A stretch of DNA of 5,593 bases from NCBI GenBank assembly GCA_013041945.1, contig JABDRC010000247.1, positions 1 through 5,593 on the forward strand, in the 5' to 3' direction. Each line of letters starts with the position of its first letter. Position 1 is the stretch's first letter. This DNA comes from Halobacteria archaeon. GTDB taxonomy: Bacteria > Pseudomonadota > Gammaproteobacteria > UBA9214. Made by a program: the position numbers and the translations under genes. A model generated the notes under the pieces. It was not told where the DNA came from, ran no database searches, and was given only the letters and a program-made list of their open reading frames with translations. Positions 1 through 5,593 of this stretch are shown one piece after another.

Positions 1-309
1 TATTGCTGCTTCCTTGAGTGCAAGCCATTCCTTATCGAGTTGCAGCAAGCCGATCCCGCCGGTGAGAGCGACACTGACCAGTCCGAGAAGGGCAAAAAAA
101 TTGAATCTGTCGTGTCTGTAAAACTCCAGTGCACCCCAGCATACCGGAAATGCAAGTGCCAGTATCAGGGCGCCAGAGGCACCGAATGCGTCATCCCCGC
201 TGAACTTCATCAGGATGACAGACGGTATTACGACGCTGACCAGAAAGTCGATCAAAGGGCGACGCTGCTGGCCTGCGTTCTCTTTCGTTTTCTGGTCTGG
301 CGCCTTCAT
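1..309 (-). CDS. VC0807-family membrane protein, 3' end missing
   Basis: The gene runs off the left edge, leaving 103 codons from an ATG at 309. A polar N-terminus (about residues 1-17, rich in K, Q and R) is followed by three hydrophobic stretches at about 19-35, 42-62 and 70-88. The recognisable parts are PSVILMKFSGDDAFG, GALILALAFPV, the RFNFFALLGLVSVALTGGIG stretch and LDKEWLALKEAAI, which match my memory of the VC0807 family, small inner-membrane proteins distantly like septation protein A (YciB) and of unknown biochemical role. The start is uncertain. The ATG has no good ribosome site directly upstream, while a strong AGGAGGAG lies 32 nt before it (342-349). An in-frame ATT at 328-330 or coupling through a tiny upstream ORF is possible. 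The gene follows the 173-residue gene by 42 nt on the same strand and is probably co-transcribed with it. The family assignment is from motif memory, not a search. Confidence 0.72.
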   Translation of the reverse strand, partial: MKAPDQKTKENAGQQRRPLIDFLVSVVIPSVILMKFSGDDAFGASGALILALAFPVCWGALEFYRHDRFNFFALLGLVSVALTGGIGLLQLDKEWLALKEAAI

Positions 310-341
310 CTGCTGTGTGATCCGGTCAATATTTTCAAATT

Positions 342-349
342 CTCCTCCT
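342..349 (-). promoter_or_regulatory. Strong Shine-Dalgarno too far from the assigned ATG
   Basis: The minus strand reads AGGAGGAG just after the TGA of the 173-residue gene. It is 32 nt from the ATG at 309 but 5 nt (counted from AGGAGG) from a TTG at 336-338. That TTG opens a 10-codon frame (MKILTGSHSR) ending in a TGA that overlaps the ATG at 309 as ATGA. This would allow translational coupling. Otherwise the membrane protein starts at the in-frame ATT at 328-330. Confidence 0.5.
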
Positions 350-351
350 GA

Positions 352-873
352 TCAAGCGCACGCGGACAGTTGCTCCTTCACATCACTCGTCGCAAACGTA
401 TCGAGTTTCTCGAAAAAAGTTTTGTGATCGATGTAATGCGAACCATCACAGGAGAATGTCATGCCGATCTGCCCATTCACCCGGTTAACCGAACCATTGC
501 GCAGGTAAATCGTCTCATCGGTTGTTCTCAGTCGCCTGAACTCCTTGAGTATCGCAGACATATCCATGTCATCGATGAGCGGTTGTAAATGATCAATGGT
601 GCAATCGCGAAACTGGTCAAGAAAGCCAGGTGACAGGACTTCCTCTTTCACATAGACGCGGTATCTGTATGCATCGTCTGCAAACCAGCATGTCAGCTGG
701 CTTGAGGAATAGTGTATCTTCACATGAAAGGCACCCTTGCGCGCCAACAACTCGTGGACGATTGCATGCACGCGATCGATCTCACCGTCAAACAGACTTT
801 CGACCCGGGACTGCTGAAACAGGAAGTCCCTGACTGACGGGTCGCCCTTAACCTGTAACCATTTGTACGGCAT
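352..873 (-). CDS. Conserved-looking hypothetical protein, 173 aa
   Basis: I do not recognise this protein. The ATG at 871-873 is chosen because AGGAG (882-886) sits 8 nt upstream. The frame stays open to 1032, but that extension is AT-rich, lacks a ribosome site and probably is leader DNA. The product starts MPYKWLQVKGD and is soluble: no signal peptide or membrane segment. It has a charged helical stretch (about 20-46), then likely beta strands (AFHVKIHYSS about 48-57, LTCWFADDAYRYRVYV about 60-75), a helical stretch (85-115) and a second likely beta part (DETIYLRNGS to QIGMTFSCDG, 119-143). Cysteines are at about 62, 91, 141 and 172, with no metal-site spacing. Codon use looks like a real gene. 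It lies upstream of the VC0807-like gene on the same strand and may form a two-gene unit with it. No function is proposed. Confidence 0.75.
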   Translation of the reverse strand: MPYKWLQVKGDPSVRDFLFQQSRVESLFDGEIDRVHAIVHELLARKGAFHVKIHYSSSQLTCWFADDAYRYRVYVKEEVLSPGFLDQFRDCTIDHLQPLIDDMDMSAILKEFRRLRTTDETIYLRNGSVNRVNGQIGMTFSCDGSHYIDHKTFFEKLDTFATSDVKEQLSACA

Positions 874-997
874 GGTCCTGACTCCTGTGTGCGTTGATGA
901 ATGATCCTGGACATGTTGCTCAGGTATAAACAGTAGCGGACCTGAAACCCGATAAATAGTCGATCTTTTTACTTTTATACATCGAATATTGCTGAGT

Positions 998-1003
998 ATT
1001 ATA
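998..1003 (-). promoter_or_regulatory. Candidate -10 box for the 173-aa gene, beside a GC palindrome
   Basis: The minus strand has a perfect TATAAT here, about 125 nt before the ATG at 873, at the edge of an AT-rich stretch (about 900-1003). No good -35 is seen at 16-18 bp. The would-be spacer is occupied by the perfect 12-bp palindrome CTGCCGCGGCAG (1004-1015). The missing -35 suggests an activator-dependent promoter, or chance. A second weaker candidate is TATAAA at 974-979. Confidence 0.35.
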
Positions 1004-1015
1004 CTGCCGCGGCAG
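1004..1015. repeat. Perfect 12-bp palindrome CTGCCGCGGCAG
   Basis: This self-complementary site directly abuts the TATAAT on the minus strand, so a protein bound here would sit in the promoter spacer. It could be an operator for the 173-residue gene. It is GC-rich DNA at a sharp boundary: the sequence to the right is GC-rich and to the left AT-rich. Confidence 0.4.
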
Positions 1016-1119
1016 CATGGTGCGGCCCGCAACGCTGGTGCCTTGCCTGCGACAGGGCCTGACCGGCGCGATGAGCCAGGCCGGCTACAGGAGACGCAGC
1101 GCCGCTGCCATCCTGCTCG

Positions 1120-1458
1120 CTAGTATGCCTGCGGGATGGCCGCAGGATGGTGTCTGCGATTGTCCAGTGACAGGCGGCGCAAGACGGTACGCTGGGCACG
1201 CGCACTTGCGCGGTCAACGCACCTGTACAGGTCAGACTGAACATCAGTGACGATGACCGGGGGATGCCGGTTGATACGCACCTCGATGAGGCAGCGTTTA
1301 TCCACGCCGCCTCGCGGTCCGTTCAGATCCGACAGTCTCACATCGACCCGCCTCAGTCGATGGCTAATGCGGGAGAGTGCGAAACGTATGCGTTTGTCGA
1401 CACGTTCCCTGATTGCATGGGTAATTGACAGGCCGTGGCTATGAATGTTTATCAGCAT
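1120..1458 (-). CDS. HPF/RaiA-family ribosome-associated protein
   Basis: The 112-residue product matches the short ribosome hibernation factor family (HPF, YfiA/RaiA), which binds the decoding region of the 30S subunit and silences or dimerises ribosomes in stationary phase. Visible family features are the N-terminal strand MLINIHSHGLSIT, a basic helix (about 14-33), the strand RRVDVRLSDLNGPRGGVDKR (36-55), LIEVRINRHPPVIVTD (57-72) and the helix DLYRCVDRASARAQRTVLRRL (76-96). The Arg-rich tail (97-112) is short, so this is the small type without the long C-terminal dimerisation domain. The GPRGGVDKRC segment resembles the orphan HPF/RaiA proteins of proteobacteria rather than E. coli Hpf beside rpoN. 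The start at 1456-1458 is chosen because GAGGAG (1466-1471) lies 7 nt upstream and a -10 element fits a transcript start near 1486. An ATG at 1488 would lie at or before that start. It is a single gene, with no rpoN or ptsN beside it. Confidence 0.88.
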   Translation of the reverse strand: MLINIHSHGLSITHAIRERVDKRIRFALSRISHRLRRVDVRLSDLNGPRGGVDKRCLIEVRINRHPPVIVTDVQSDLYRCVDRASARAQRTVLRRLSLDNRRHHPAAIPQAY

Positions 1459-1492
1459 TGGTACACTCCTCGTGTGTGTTGTGCTCATTCAT

Positions 1493-1499
1493 AGTGTAG
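1493..1499 (-). promoter_or_regulatory. Sigma-S-like -10 element for the HPF/RaiA gene
   Basis: The minus strand reads GGCTACACTATG; CTACACT fits the CTAYACT core known for sigma-S promoters. It predicts a transcript start near 1486 and a leader of about 28 nt carrying the GAGGAG ribosome site. No sigma-70 -35 is seen at the right distance, which sigma-S tolerates. The expected -35 region (about 1516-1521) lies inside the inverted repeat CGAATA-AA-TATTCG (1512-1525). Stationary-phase control would suit a hibernation factor, but this is inference. Confidence 0.45.
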
Positions 1500-1511
1500 C
1501 CAGCGAATCCG

Positions 1512-1558
1512 CGAATAAATATTCGAAATGTTTCTACTCAATGTAAGTATATTTCGAA
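1512..1558. repeat. Nested palindromes upstream of the HPF/RaiA promoter
   Basis: Three dyads fall in 47 bp. CGAATA-AA-TATTCG (1512-1525) overlaps the -35 region. TTCGAA occurs at 1522-1527 and again at 1553-1558, 31 bp apart, close to three helical turns. The longer arms TTCGAAAT (1522-1529) and ATTTCGAA (1551-1558) form an inverted repeat with a 21-bp spacer. GCGAAT is also repeated at 1503-1508 and 1511-1516. The spacing on one face of the helix suggests a dimeric regulator. The low GC and lack of a T-run argue against a terminator. Confidence 0.4.
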
Positions 1559-1578
1559 GGGTTACCTGTTGCTGAAAT

Positions 1579-1594
1579 GAACTACATGCAGTTC
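1579..1594 (-). terminator. Weak hairpin after nhaR, possible terminator
   Basis: Fourteen nucleotides past the nhaR stop, minus-strand RNA can fold GAACUG-CAUG-UAGUUC (six pairs, one G-U, loop CAUG), followed by AUUUC. The stem is short and the U-tract poor, so this is at best a weak intrinsic terminator. Confidence 0.25.
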
Positions 1595-1607
1595 CTGATT
1601 ACACTGT

Positions 1608-2513
1608 TCAGTCTGCAGTAAACAGTTCGTTGCGTGCAGCCTCGGTGATGGTTGCCACCGCCGGGTGTTTGATCCTGCGCTCTGCCGAGATGGCATAGAA
1701 GCGCTCCTTGACATCATCAACACGGCCGATGACGCGTACACCGTACTTGGTCACCACATCGTCTTCCACGGTAGTAGGGGTGGTGAAGATACCGGCACCA
1801 CCTTCGCCGAAGGCCTTCATCAGTGCGCGGTCCTCAAACTCGGCCACGATGACCGGTTTGATGTCCTGGCGCTCGAGCCACTGCTCGAGCAGGCGACGCA
1901 AGGCACTGTTGGCAGTTGGCATGAGCATGGGCGCGCCGTGCAGGGAGGCCGGGAAGTCGCGTTGATATCTGGCGGCACCCCGGCGGGCGGCATAGAAGCT
2001 GATGCCGGATTCACCGAGCAGGTGGTTGTAGGCGCGGATATTCAGTGTCGGACTGAGCGGACAGTCCGCCAGTACCAGGTCGAGTTTGTGGACCGACAGC
2101 TCCGCCAGCAGATCGGGGAGGGGGGCTTCCTGGCAAACCAGGCGTACCTGTTCCGGCATCGACAGCACCGGCTGCAAAACCCGATAGGCCAGCAGCTTCG
2201 GCACGACCATGGCGACACCCACGTTCAGGGTCAGCGCCACACCGGGTGTGCGCCCCTCCAGGACGTCCTCCAGCTCATTGCCCAGACGAAACATCTCGTC
2301 GGCATAGGAGAACACGACGCGCCCCGTGTCAGTTAGCACCAGGTTACGCCCCTTTTTGCGAAGTAGCTTGGCGCCAACCTGTTCCTCCAGATCACGCAGC
2401 TGACCGCTGATGGTCTGGGGTGTGACATGCAGTACCTCGGCGGCACGGGCAATAGTGTCGTGGGTTCCCACCGCCCAGAAGTAGCGCAGGTGCTTGAAAT
2501 TAAGGCTCGGCAT
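1608..2513 (-). CDS. nhaR: LysR-family transcriptional activator NhaR
   Basis: The 301-residue product equals the E. coli NhaR length. NhaR activates the Na+/H+ antiporter gene nhaA in response to sodium and, in E. coli, the pga biofilm operon. Residues 6-64 form the LysR winged helix-turn-helix (FKHLRYFWAVG, IARAAEVLHVTPQTISGQLRDLEEQVGAKLL, then KKGRNLVLTDTG). The NhaR-like opening NFKHLRYFWAV and the TPQTISGQ recognition helix separate it from most LysR proteins. Residues about 94-298 are the effector-binding domain (NVGVAMVVPKLLAYRVLQP, DLVLADCPL, GESGISFYAAR, the FGEGGAGIFTTPT loop). The start ATG is at 2511-2513, with only a weak AAGG upstream. No nhaA or other antiporter gene is adjacent, so the target lies outside the window or elsewhere. 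The gap in front holds palindromes that could serve autoregulation. The family is certain; the NhaR subgroup is very likely. Confidence 0.92.
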   Translation of the reverse strand: MPSLNFKHLRYFWAVGTHDTIARAAEVLHVTPQTISGQLRDLEEQVGAKLLRKKGRNLVLTDTGRVVFSYADEMFRLGNELEDVLEGRTPGVALTLNVGVAMVVPKLLAYRVLQPVLSMPEQVRLVCQEAPLPDLLAELSVHKLDLVLADCPLSPTLNIRAYNHLLGESGISFYAARRGAARYQRDFPASLHGAPMLMPTANSALRRLLEQWLERQDIKPVIVAEFEDRALMKAFGEGGAGIFTTPTTVEDDVVTKYGVRVIGRVDDVKERFYAISAERRIKHPAVATITEAARNELFTAD

Positions 2514-2520
2514 GGTCTGT

Positions 2521-2550
2521 TACTACCTTGGCAGTATTTTTACACTGTAA
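2521..2550. promoter_or_regulatory. Two adjacent palindromes in the nhaR leader, possible autoregulatory sites
   Basis: TACTACC-TT-GGCAGTA (2521-2536, one mismatched pair) lies 7 bp before the nhaR ATG, and the perfect odd palindrome TTACACTGTAA (2540-2550) follows after 3 bp. LysR regulators commonly bind two neighbouring dyads at their own promoters, so binding by NhaR or another factor is plausible. No clear -10/-35 pair was identified; AATACT is the best weak -10. The first dyad shares its half-sites with the palindrome at 2942-2963. Confidence 0.35.
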
Positions 2551-2583
2551 TAAAGCGTTGAAACAGTACAGCATGTTTACCGG

Positions 2584-2626
2584 GAATGCATTCGCTTTAC
2601 AATCGGGTAACTTTACCCCGGGTTAC
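2584..2626. repeat. Cluster of small dyads upstream of nhaR
   Basis: The perfect palindrome GAATGCATTC (2584-2593) is followed by GGGTAA-CT-TTACCC (2605-2618) and by GTAAC...GTTAC arms (2607-2611 and 2622-2626). TTTACC is also repeated directly on both sides of the first palindrome. They lie 70-115 bp before nhaR, a normal distance for activator sites. No binding protein can be named. Confidence 0.3.
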
Positions 2627-2730
2627 GAACCACCGCGGCAGTCCAGGGACCAGGGCCCATGTCAGTTGCAGTGGCAACGAGCCACGGAAATGCCCATGCC
2701 GCGTATCGAACTATTCATGTTAAAGGGCAT

Positions 2731-2910
2731 TCAGGCGAGTACGTCGAGCCTGTGTGTCCGTGCAGTAGCCTGCCGTCGTGCAGGACTGTGTTTGCGTAAT
2801 CGCCTGCTCATGCTGAAGACGAGCAACACTGTCGCAGCGGCCAGTAGTAATACCTTGAAGGCCAGCAGCAGGGCAACGAAACCGAATAACAACGCATCTA
2901 TAATGGCCAT
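2731..2910 (-). CDS. Small single-pass membrane protein, 59 aa
   Basis: ATG at 2908-2910 is preceded by AGGAGT (2919-2924) with an 8-nt gap, a good ribosome site. The frame reads 59 codons to TGA at 2731-2733. The product begins MAIIDALLFGFVALLLAF, and residues about 4-33 are almost wholly hydrophobic with one lysine at 19. The rest is a strongly basic tail (SRRLRKHSPARRQ, 35-47, with further R and H). That layout, a membrane helix with a positive C-terminus, predicts a single-pass inner-membrane protein with the tail in the cytoplasm. No family is recognised. It could be a regulatory microprotein or a subunit of something encoded elsewhere. It is upstream of nhaR on the same strand with a gap of 217 bp, so co-transcription is possible but not evident. 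Its leader has a stable hairpin (2942-2963). The ribosome site plus coherent membrane segment make it likely real. Confidence 0.62.
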   Translation of the reverse strand: MAIIDALLFGFVALLLAFKVLLLAAATVLLVFSMSRRLRKHSPARRQATARTHRLDVLA

Positions 2911-2941
2911 ATTTAATCACTCCTGTGTATCTTGCAGTTAA

Positions 2942-2963
2942 CTACCGCCATATGTGGCAGTAG
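2942..2963 (-). promoter_or_regulatory. Leader hairpin or operator before the 59-aa membrane protein
   Basis: On the minus strand CTACTGCCA and TGGCGGTAG flank the loop CATA. As RNA this gives nine continuous pairs with one G-U, better than the plus-strand version, which has a C/A mismatch. It lies 31 nt before the ATG at 2910, just ahead of the ribosome site, and no T-run follows on either strand, so it is not a standard terminator. It may be an RNA structure controlling translation or stability, or a 22-bp operator. Confidence 0.42.
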
Positions 2964-3305
2964 ATGAAACAGCGTCATGCTGCATGCATTAGGCCGCAGG
3001 TCCGGTTGGCCGGCACAGCTTTATCCATCAGCCGCGGATCATCCAGTTCCAGCCCGTTCATGAAGTCGATACAGGCCTGTTTGCATCTTCGACTCCCTAA
3101 GTACGCCGGGTACGAACCTGTACCCTCTGTGCAATCTATTAGACGGCGTATCCAGGCAAAATAAAATACGAATAATAAATACAAATAGATCGGAAAAAAC
3201 GAAGTATAAATGCGGCAATCGCGGGATTCAGCACGACTGCCCGGTGCGCCGTGACAGCCTCCACAAAGATCAGGTTCAGCCGAATATTTTTTGAACAAAA
3301 GTTGA
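2964..3305. other. Intergenic stretch without a convincing gene
   Basis: Short open frames exist on both strands, but none has a good ribosome site joined to a coherent protein. The best ribosome site, AGGGAG before an ATG at about 3085 on the minus strand, opens only a 15-codon frame (MQTGLYRLHERAGTG). The region contains three GTAC tetramers at 3101, 3110 and 3120; the last two form the hairpin GGGTAC-GAACCT-GTACCC (3108-3125). An A-rich plus-strand block at about 3158-3215 may be bent DNA or an upstream element. A small RNA or a decayed gene cannot be excluded. Confidence 0.4.
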
Positions 3306-3334
3306 TTGTCCTGGTCATTTACTATGTCGATAAT
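3306..3334 (+). promoter_or_regulatory. Sigma-70-like promoter of the suf operon
   Basis: A -35 TTGTCC (3306-3311, four of six consensus bases) and a -10 GATAAT (3329-3334, five of six) are separated by an ideal 17 bp. The transcript would start near 3341, giving a leader of about 44 nt before the ATG at 3385. The IscR-like box begins inside the -10 and covers the start point, so a bound regulator would block polymerase. Confidence 0.55.
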
Positions 3335-3357
3335 ACCTGAGTAATTTAGTCAGGAAT
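3333..3357 (+). promoter_or_regulatory. IscR type-1-like operator
   Basis: The 25-bp site reads ATACCTGAGTAA followed by TTTAGTCAGGAAT. Compared with the E. coli IscR type-1 consensus (ATASYYGACT-RWWWY-AGTCRRSTAT, as I recall it), 23 of 25 positions agree; the misses are the third base of GACT and one base of the final STAT. The CCTGA...TCAGG arms are perfect inverted repeats. Type-1 sites are bound by the 2Fe-2S form of IscR, so this operon would be repressed when clusters are plentiful and released under iron or oxidative stress. The regulator (IscR or another Rrf2 protein) is not in the window. Confidence 0.72.
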
Positions 3358-3384
3358 ATGACTGGTAACCATGAGGAAATCCCT

Positions 3385-3587
3385 ATGCACGAACTAAAAC
3401 AGCATGATGAGGTGGCCACCGGGATTCACGAATTCCCGGCCGGGCTGCAGTCCTTCCTCGAGACCAGCGCGCGCCATTTCGGACTCGACGGTGTTCGGCC
3501 CGCGCTGCGCTGTCGGCATGCCGGCACGCAACCGGGCGAAGGGCCTGAATTGAAGGAAAATCAGTACCTTGAGAAGCGAGGTGTCGC

Positions 3588-3591
<4 letters not shown>
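3385..3591 (+). CDS. Small unknown protein, first gene of the suf operon
   Basis: The 68-residue frame from ATG 3385 has a fitting ribosome site (GAGGAAAT, 3371-3378). An in-frame ATG at 3358 would add nine residues but abuts the operator and has only AGGA two bases away, so it is less likely. The last codons overlap the sufB start as ATGA (stop 3589-3591), a sign of translational coupling. Codons favour G/C at the third position, as in sufB. The product is soluble and mixed-charge, with five histidines (2, 7, 15, 31, 45) and one cysteine (43, in LRCRH). Its likely folded part is FPAGLQSFLETSARHFG (17-33), a predicted helix, followed by VRPALRCRHAGTQPGEGP and ENQYLEKRGVA. I recognise no family; it is not an Rrf2 regulator, SufA, SufE or SufU. 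Its place suggests a role in Fe-S assembly or its control, which is inference. Confidence 0.68.
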
Positions 3592-5033
<1,442 letters not shown>

Positions 5034-5060
5034 GTATCATTCATTCTAGAGGAGTCAGCA

Positions 5061-5593
5061 ATGCTCAACATCGAAAATCTGCAGGTAAATGTCGACGACA
5101 AGCCCATCCTGAAGGGCCTGTCACTGGCTGTTCAACCGGGTGAGGTGCACGCGATCATGGGGCCCAATGGCTCGGGCAAGAGCACCCTGGCACACGTACT
5201 GGCCGGACGTGAGGATTACCGGGTGACCGGTGGCCGATTGCTGTTCGATGGCCTTGACCTGCTTGCCATGGCGACCGAGGAGCGCGCGCATGCCGGCCTG
5301 TTTCTGGCCATGCAGTACCCGGTGGAGTTGCCGGGGGTCAACAACATGGTGTTCCTTCGAACAGCCGTCAATGCCATACGCACGGCTCGGGGTGAGCGGG
5401 AACTGGATGCCGTGAGCTTCATGAAGTATGTCAGGGAACAGCTGAGCCTCATCAAGATGGACGAAAAACTGCTCAAGCGCAGTGTCAACAGTGGTTTCTC
5501 CGGTGGCGAAAAGAAACGGAATGAAATCCTGCAAATGGCCATGCTGCAACCCAGGCTGGCCATCCTGGATGAAACCGATTCGGGCCTGGACAT
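5061..5593 (+). CDS. sufC: Fe-S assembly ATPase SufC, 3' end missing
   Basis: The gene runs off the right edge after 177 codons of about 250. SufC is the ABC-type ATPase of the soluble SufBC2D complex; its ATP-driven dimerisation reshapes SufB-SufD for cluster assembly, and it is not a transporter. Visible elements in order are Walker A GPNGSGKST (34-42), the Q-loop AMQYPVELPGV (83-93, Gln85), the ABC signature SGGEKKRNE with EILQMAMLQP (147-164), and Walker B LAILDE (166-171) followed by the D-loop SGLD (174-177). DETDSGLD and SGGEKKRNEILQM are typical of SufC rather than importers. AGAGGAG (5048-5054) lies six bases before the ATG at 5061. It is 27 bp downstream of sufB in the same operon; sufD and sufS are expected beyond the edge but not seen. 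Confidence 0.97.
   Translation, partial: MLNIENLQVNVDDKPILKGLSLAVQPGEVHAIMGPNGSGKSTLAHVLAGREDYRVTGGRLLFDGLDLLAMATEERAHAGLFLAMQYPVELPGVNNMVFLRTAVNAIRTARGERELDAVSFMKYVREQLSLIKMDEKLLKRSVNSGFSGGEKKRNEILQMAMLQPRLAILDETDSGLD

Noticed and set aside
874..1032. Upstream extension of the 173-residue protein to an ATG at 1032
   Set aside because: AT-rich leader composition, a TATAAT inside it, and a better ribosome site at the internal ATG 873.
1017..1250. Open frames on both strands (1017-1250 plus; 999-1244 minus) across the HPF/RaiA gene end
   Set aside because: Both overlap the real gene in other frames, lack ribosome sites and have the Arg/Ala/Gly-rich look of GC-rich noncoding frames.
1665..2336. 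Long plus-strand open frame of 223 codons inside nhaR
   Set aside because: It is the antisense shadow of a well-matched LysR gene in GC-rich codons; its translation shows no domain and it lacks a ribosome site.
2528..2941. Plus-strand open frame of 137 codons opposite the nhaR leader and the 59-residue gene
   Set aside because: No ribosome site, low-complexity Ser/Ala/Asn-rich C-terminal half, and it is antisense to a minus-strand ORF that has a good ribosome site and a clear membrane helix.
3108..3125. Minus-strand GGTTCGTACCC resembling a tRNA T-arm or attachment site
   Set aside because: The pairing is GGGTAC/GTACCC with a 6-nt loop, not a T-arm with a 7-nt loop, and no acceptor, D or anticodon arm is found around it.
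3272..3296. GTTCA...TGAAC arms with a T-run, terminator-like on the plus strand
   Set aside because: The stem is only 5 bp, the T-run is inside the loop rather than after the stem, and no gene ends upstream on that strand.
2975..3298. Minus-strand open frame of 107 codons with CGGCHG and a hydrophobic middle
   Set aside because: No ribosome site. The hydrophobic middle is what the A-rich plus-strand block yields in any frame, and CGGCHG is not a heme CxxCH motif.
3358..3384. Earlier in-frame start of the 68-residue suf gene
   Set aside because: It abuts the IscR box, would leave a leader of about 17 nt and has AGGA only two bases before the ATG; ATG 3385 has a better spaced GAGGAAA.

Overview
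The window looks like chromosomal DNA from a gammaproteobacterium. The nearest relatives cannot be named with confidence, but the mix suggests a free-living, perhaps salt-adapted lineage such as the Chromatiales/Ectothiorhodospiraceae; this is inference. The basis is a 301-residue NhaR-type LysR regulator, a SUF iron-sulfur operon preceded by an IscR type-1 box, a short RaiA/HPF-like ribosome factor, a VC0807-family membrane protein and GC-rich third codon positions. No mobile element, CRISPR array, tRNA or rRNA was found.

Left part (1-3000), all on the minus strand. Reading in the direction of transcription from about 2910 down to 1, the genes are: a 59-residue single-helix membrane microprotein with a good ribosome binding site (2731-2910); nhaR (1608-2513); a 112-residue HPF/RaiA-family ribosome-associated protein (1120-1458) with a sigma-S-like -10 element; an unrecognised 173-residue protein (352-873); and, 42 nt beyond it, the start of a VC0807-family membrane protein that runs off the left edge (1-309). 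The intergenic gaps are 100-250 bp and rich in short palindromes, so most of these genes probably have their own promoters. The last two look co-transcribed.

Middle (2911-3384). This stretch separates the minus-strand genes from the plus-strand suf operon. It holds a strong hairpin in the leader of the microprotein, an A-rich block, a small cluster of GTAC repeats, and next to the operon a sigma-70-like promoter (TTGTCC, 17 bp, GATAAT) overlapped by an IscR type-1-like box. No convincing gene lies between about 2964 and 3305.

Right part (3385-5593), plus strand. A 68-residue protein of unknown function is followed by sufB through an ATGA stop/start overlap, then after 27 bp by sufC, which is cut by the right edge. 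SufB and SufC are core subunits of the SufBC2D scaffold that builds Fe-S clusters under iron limitation or oxidative stress. Many related operons begin with an Rrf2-type regulator gene. Here that place is taken by the 68-residue unknown, while the DNA site such a regulator would bind is still present. This small coupled gene is the best candidate in the window for something undescribed.
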